From the NCBI GenBank assembly GCA_030592245.1, contig JAUVJV010000169.1, positions 1 through 5,863 of the forward strand: a DNA stretch of 5,863 nucleotides. Direction: 5' to 3'. Below, one piece after another: positions 4,174 to 5,863 of this stretch; positions within the stretch are counted from its first letter, which is position 1; the number at the start of each line of letters is the position of its first letter. This DNA comes from Candidatus Eiseniibacteriota bacterium. Its GTDB lineage: Bacteria > Arandabacterota > Arandabacteria > Arandabacterales > Arandabacteraceae. A model generated the notes under the pieces. That model ran no database searches. It saw only the letters and a program-made list of their open reading frames with translations, and was not told the DNA's origin. The position numbers were made by a program, and so were the translations under genes.

Positions 4174-5863
4174 GCAGGATAACCTTGGTGCCTTCGGTGT
4201 GCGCCTGGGGCGTGACGAAGTAGATGCCCGCACCTACCGGGCTCCGGGCTACATCGTCGCCGGTCCAGGTGGCCTTGACTACCCCGCCGTCCACTGTGGG
4301 ACTGAGGGTGTTGACCAGCCTTCCGTTGACATCATAGATGTCGAAACGGGCGGGCGCCGCGTCATGGGTCTTCATCTCGAAAGCGATCGCGCCCCTGCCG
4401 GGATTGGGAGCAGCCCTGAGCATGCGCGGCTCGAAAGTCGTCGCGACCGATGCCGATCCCCCATCATAGCGCGCAAGACAAGCCAGCGCCGCGACGCCAC
4501 CCTTGACCGACTGAGTATAGAAGTCAAAATCGATGGTATTGACGCGGTCGGTGGTGCGGTGATAGTACGGATTGTGAAGCGGTGAATCCTCGATACCGCA
4601 GAAGGATGAGTAATCGTAGTCCCAGAACGAGGAGTTATCGCTTCCCACATATGTCGCTACCTGCCTGTGAATGGCAAGCTCGGGCACATAGAGCGCGGCG
4701 GCCGCCTCGAATTCGTCACCCAGCCAGATCGACGCTGTGTTGCAGATGATCTCCAGGTTCTCAGGATGAACATCCTCGTACCCGATCATGTCGAAGTTGA
4801 GCGCGGCGACTATCGAGTCTCCCTTGCTATGGGCTTCTTTCACATAGGCCCCACTCCCGATCAGGCCCTGCTCCTCCCTGGAGAAGCATACGAAGCGAAT
4901 CGTCGCCTCGAACTCATAGTCCTTGAGTACTCTCGCCGCCTCAATAACCGCCCCGGTCCCGGTCCCGTTGTCATCCGCCCCCGGGGCATAGGTCATCGCC
5001 ATCTCCGAGATGCTGTCATAGTGTCCGCAGATTATGTAGATCTCGTCCGGGCTGGTGGTGCCGGGCATGGTAGCCACCACAGTGTAATCACCCGCATGGA
5101 TTCCATACCCCTGGCTTTCCCAGTCGAGGCCGCCGTCGGTGGATCGATAGATAAGGCCCGGCCCGGTCATCCACCCTTCATTATTATCCGTAAAGAACAC
5201 ATCCCTCAGATGCACGGTATAGCCGTAATTGAGATCATTCCAGGTCACACCACCATCGAAGGTCTTGAAGAGGGCGCCAGTCGTCCCACAGGTCCAGCCC
5301 ATCTGATCGGAGATGAAAAACACCGACAGCAGGTCTTCGCCGGTCGGAGTGGCGATATCCGCCCAGGTATTGCCGTCGGTAGTACTTAAGATCGTGCCGC
5401 CCTGGCCTGATATCCATCCATGGTTCTCGTCATGGAAGCAAAGGTCGTTGAGGTCATAGCTGACCGGACTCGAGACCGATGACCAGCTGGAGCCACCGTC
5501 GGTGGTTCTCCTGATCTGACCGCTCGCGCCCACCACCCAGCCGACACTGCTGCTTACGAACCAGATGGAATTGAGGTCCTGGCTGGTACCGCTCGAGACG
5601 CTTCCCCAGCTGGAGCCTCCATCGACTGTCTCAAACATGGTACCGTTCTCCCCGCAGCAGAATGCGGTGCTCGCATCCACGAAAGAGACGCCGAAGAGAT
5701 CGTTGGAGGTCGGCGGATAGACCCTCCGCCAGGTGGAGCCATCATCCGTGGTGAGAATCACGCCGCCGTTGCCGACGATACAGCCGTGGGAGGTATCGAG
5801 CATGACAATGTCGTTGAGCCTCACGGTCTCACCGCTTTCCTGCACATCCCAGTTCAAGCCGCC
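4166..5863 (-). CDS. Secreted M28 aminopeptidase with Ycf48-like propeller and FlgD-like C-terminus, 5' end off the window
   Basis: This is a zinc aminopeptidase of family M28, predicted to act outside the cytoplasm; 565 residues are visible, numbered here from base 5863. Residues 1-252 hold Ycf48/BNR-like propeller repeats of 40-41 residues, each with a GW..G or G..VG core and a T.DGG.W turn. Residues about 258-466 form the M28 domain. All expected di-zinc residues are present: His281 (GHYDS), Asp297 (ADDNG), catalytic Glu330 and ligand Glu331 (REEQG), Asp358 (NFDMIGY) and His435 (YYHRTTD). Spacings from Glu331 to Asp358 (27) and Asp358 to His435 (77) equal those I recall for Aeromonas aminopeptidase. 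A Ser/Ala/Thr-rich linker leads to residues 482-565, with PNPGRG, IYDVNGRLV and GAGIYFV, a FlgD-like Ig domain often used as a type IX-style sorting tail. The frame is open to the edge, so a signal peptide is presumably upstream. The TTG at 5857 is not a convincing start. Confidence 0.92.
   Translation of the reverse strand, partial: GGLNWDVQESGETVRLNDIVMLDTSHGCIVGNGGVILTTDDGSTWRRVYPPTSNDLFGVSFVDASTAFCCGENGTMFETVDGGSSWGSVSSGTSQDLNSIWFVSSSVGWVVGASGQIRRTTDGGSSWSSVSSPVSYDLNDLCFHDENHGWISGQGGTILSTTDGNTWADIATPTGEDLLSVFFISDQMGWTCGTTGALFKTFDGGVTWNDLNYGYTVHLRDVFFTDNNEGWMTGPGLIYRSTDGGLDWESQGYGIHAGDYTVVATMPGTTSPDEIYIICGHYDSISEMAMTYAPGADDNGTGTGAVIEAARVLKDYEFEATIRFVCFSREEQGLIGSGAYVKEAHSKGDSIVAALNFDMIGYEDVHPENLEIICNTASIWLGDEFEAAAALYVPELAIHRQVATYVGSDNSSFWDYDYSSFCGIEDSPLHNPYYHRTTDRVNTIDFDFYTQSVKGGVAALACLARYDGGSASVATTFEPRMLRAAPNPGRGAIAFEMKTHDAAPARFDIYDVNGRLVNTLSPTVDGGVVKATWTGDDVARSPVGAGIYFVTPQAHTEGTKVILLK
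5108..5818 (-). repeat. Six tandem Ycf48/BNR-like blades within the M28 gene
   Basis: Blade starts align on a Leu at residues 16, 56, 97, 138, 178 and 219, giving periods of 40 or 41 codons (120 or 123 bases). Blades 2 and 3 are the most alike: both read DGGSSW.SVSS..S.DL. At DNA level, CCAGCTGGAGCC at 5483-5494 and 5606-5617 and CTCGAGAC at 5469-5476 and 5592-5599 are repeated at exactly 123 bases. The first visible residues, GGLNWDVQ, match the end of a blade (compare GGLDWESQ), so at least one more blade lies off the window. Confidence 0.85.

Noticed and set aside
4667..5389. A 240-codon plus-strand frame opposite the M28 gene
   Set aside because: It is antisense to a gene with a complete set of M28 zinc ligands and propeller repeats, and it has no recognisable domain.
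5855..5857. TTG as the start codon of the M28 protein
   Set aside because: The frame stays open to the window edge, the residues just before and after it match the end of a propeller blade, and a secreted enzyme should have a signal peptide that is not seen here. The gene is treated as truncated.

Overview
The window looks like a stretch of bacterial chromosome of fairly high GC (roughly 60% by eye). It holds two complete genes, two genes cut by the window edges, and two intergenic regions rich in inverted repeats. Nothing indicates a phage, plasmid or integron, and I see no tRNA, rRNA or CRISPR array. The host cannot be named. The C-terminal FlgD-like/sorting-type domain on the secreted peptidase is common in FCB-group and related candidate phyla (for example Eisenbacteria-, Krumholzibacteriota- or Zixibacteria-like genomes), so an uncultured environmental lineage of that kind is a reasonable guess, but only a guess.

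Layout: (1) bases 1-996, minus strand, the first 332 codons of a MATE-family multidrug/cation antiporter whose 3' end lies off the left edge. (2) Bases 997-1255, a divergent intergenic region with an extended -10 promoter candidate for the MATE gene, a perfect 46-bp palindrome, a run of four GGGG tracts, and a sigma70-like promoter with a Shine-Dalgarno site for the rightward genes. (3) Bases 1256-4031, plus strand, a tight two-gene operon encoding TldD (the metal-bearing subunit with an HExxxH motif) and TldE/PmbA (the partner without that motif), one base apart. (4) Bases 4032-4165, a convergent intergenic region with a weak GC stem, a strong 14-bp-stem hairpin, and a 15-bp direct repeat that runs over the stop codon of the next gene. 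(5) Bases 4166-5863, minus strand, a large peptidase, probably secreted and lacking its N-terminus: Ycf48/BNR-like propeller repeats, an M28 di-zinc aminopeptidase domain with every metal ligand present, and a FlgD-like Ig/sorting-type C-terminus.

Functionally, TldD and TldE should form a cytoplasmic heterodimeric metalloprotease that degrades or trims unstructured peptides. The M28 protein should digest peptides outside the cytoplasm, and the MATE protein is a membrane exporter. There is no firm evidence that the three transcription units work together.

The most interesting points are that the repeat elements in the two intergenic regions share a diverged 13-nt core (GGGGTCAGGTACC versus GGGGACAGACACC), which suggests related REP-like families mobilised in trans, and that a beta-propeller appears to sit where the N-terminal part of the M28 fold is expected. 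I see no clearly new multi-gene system in this window.
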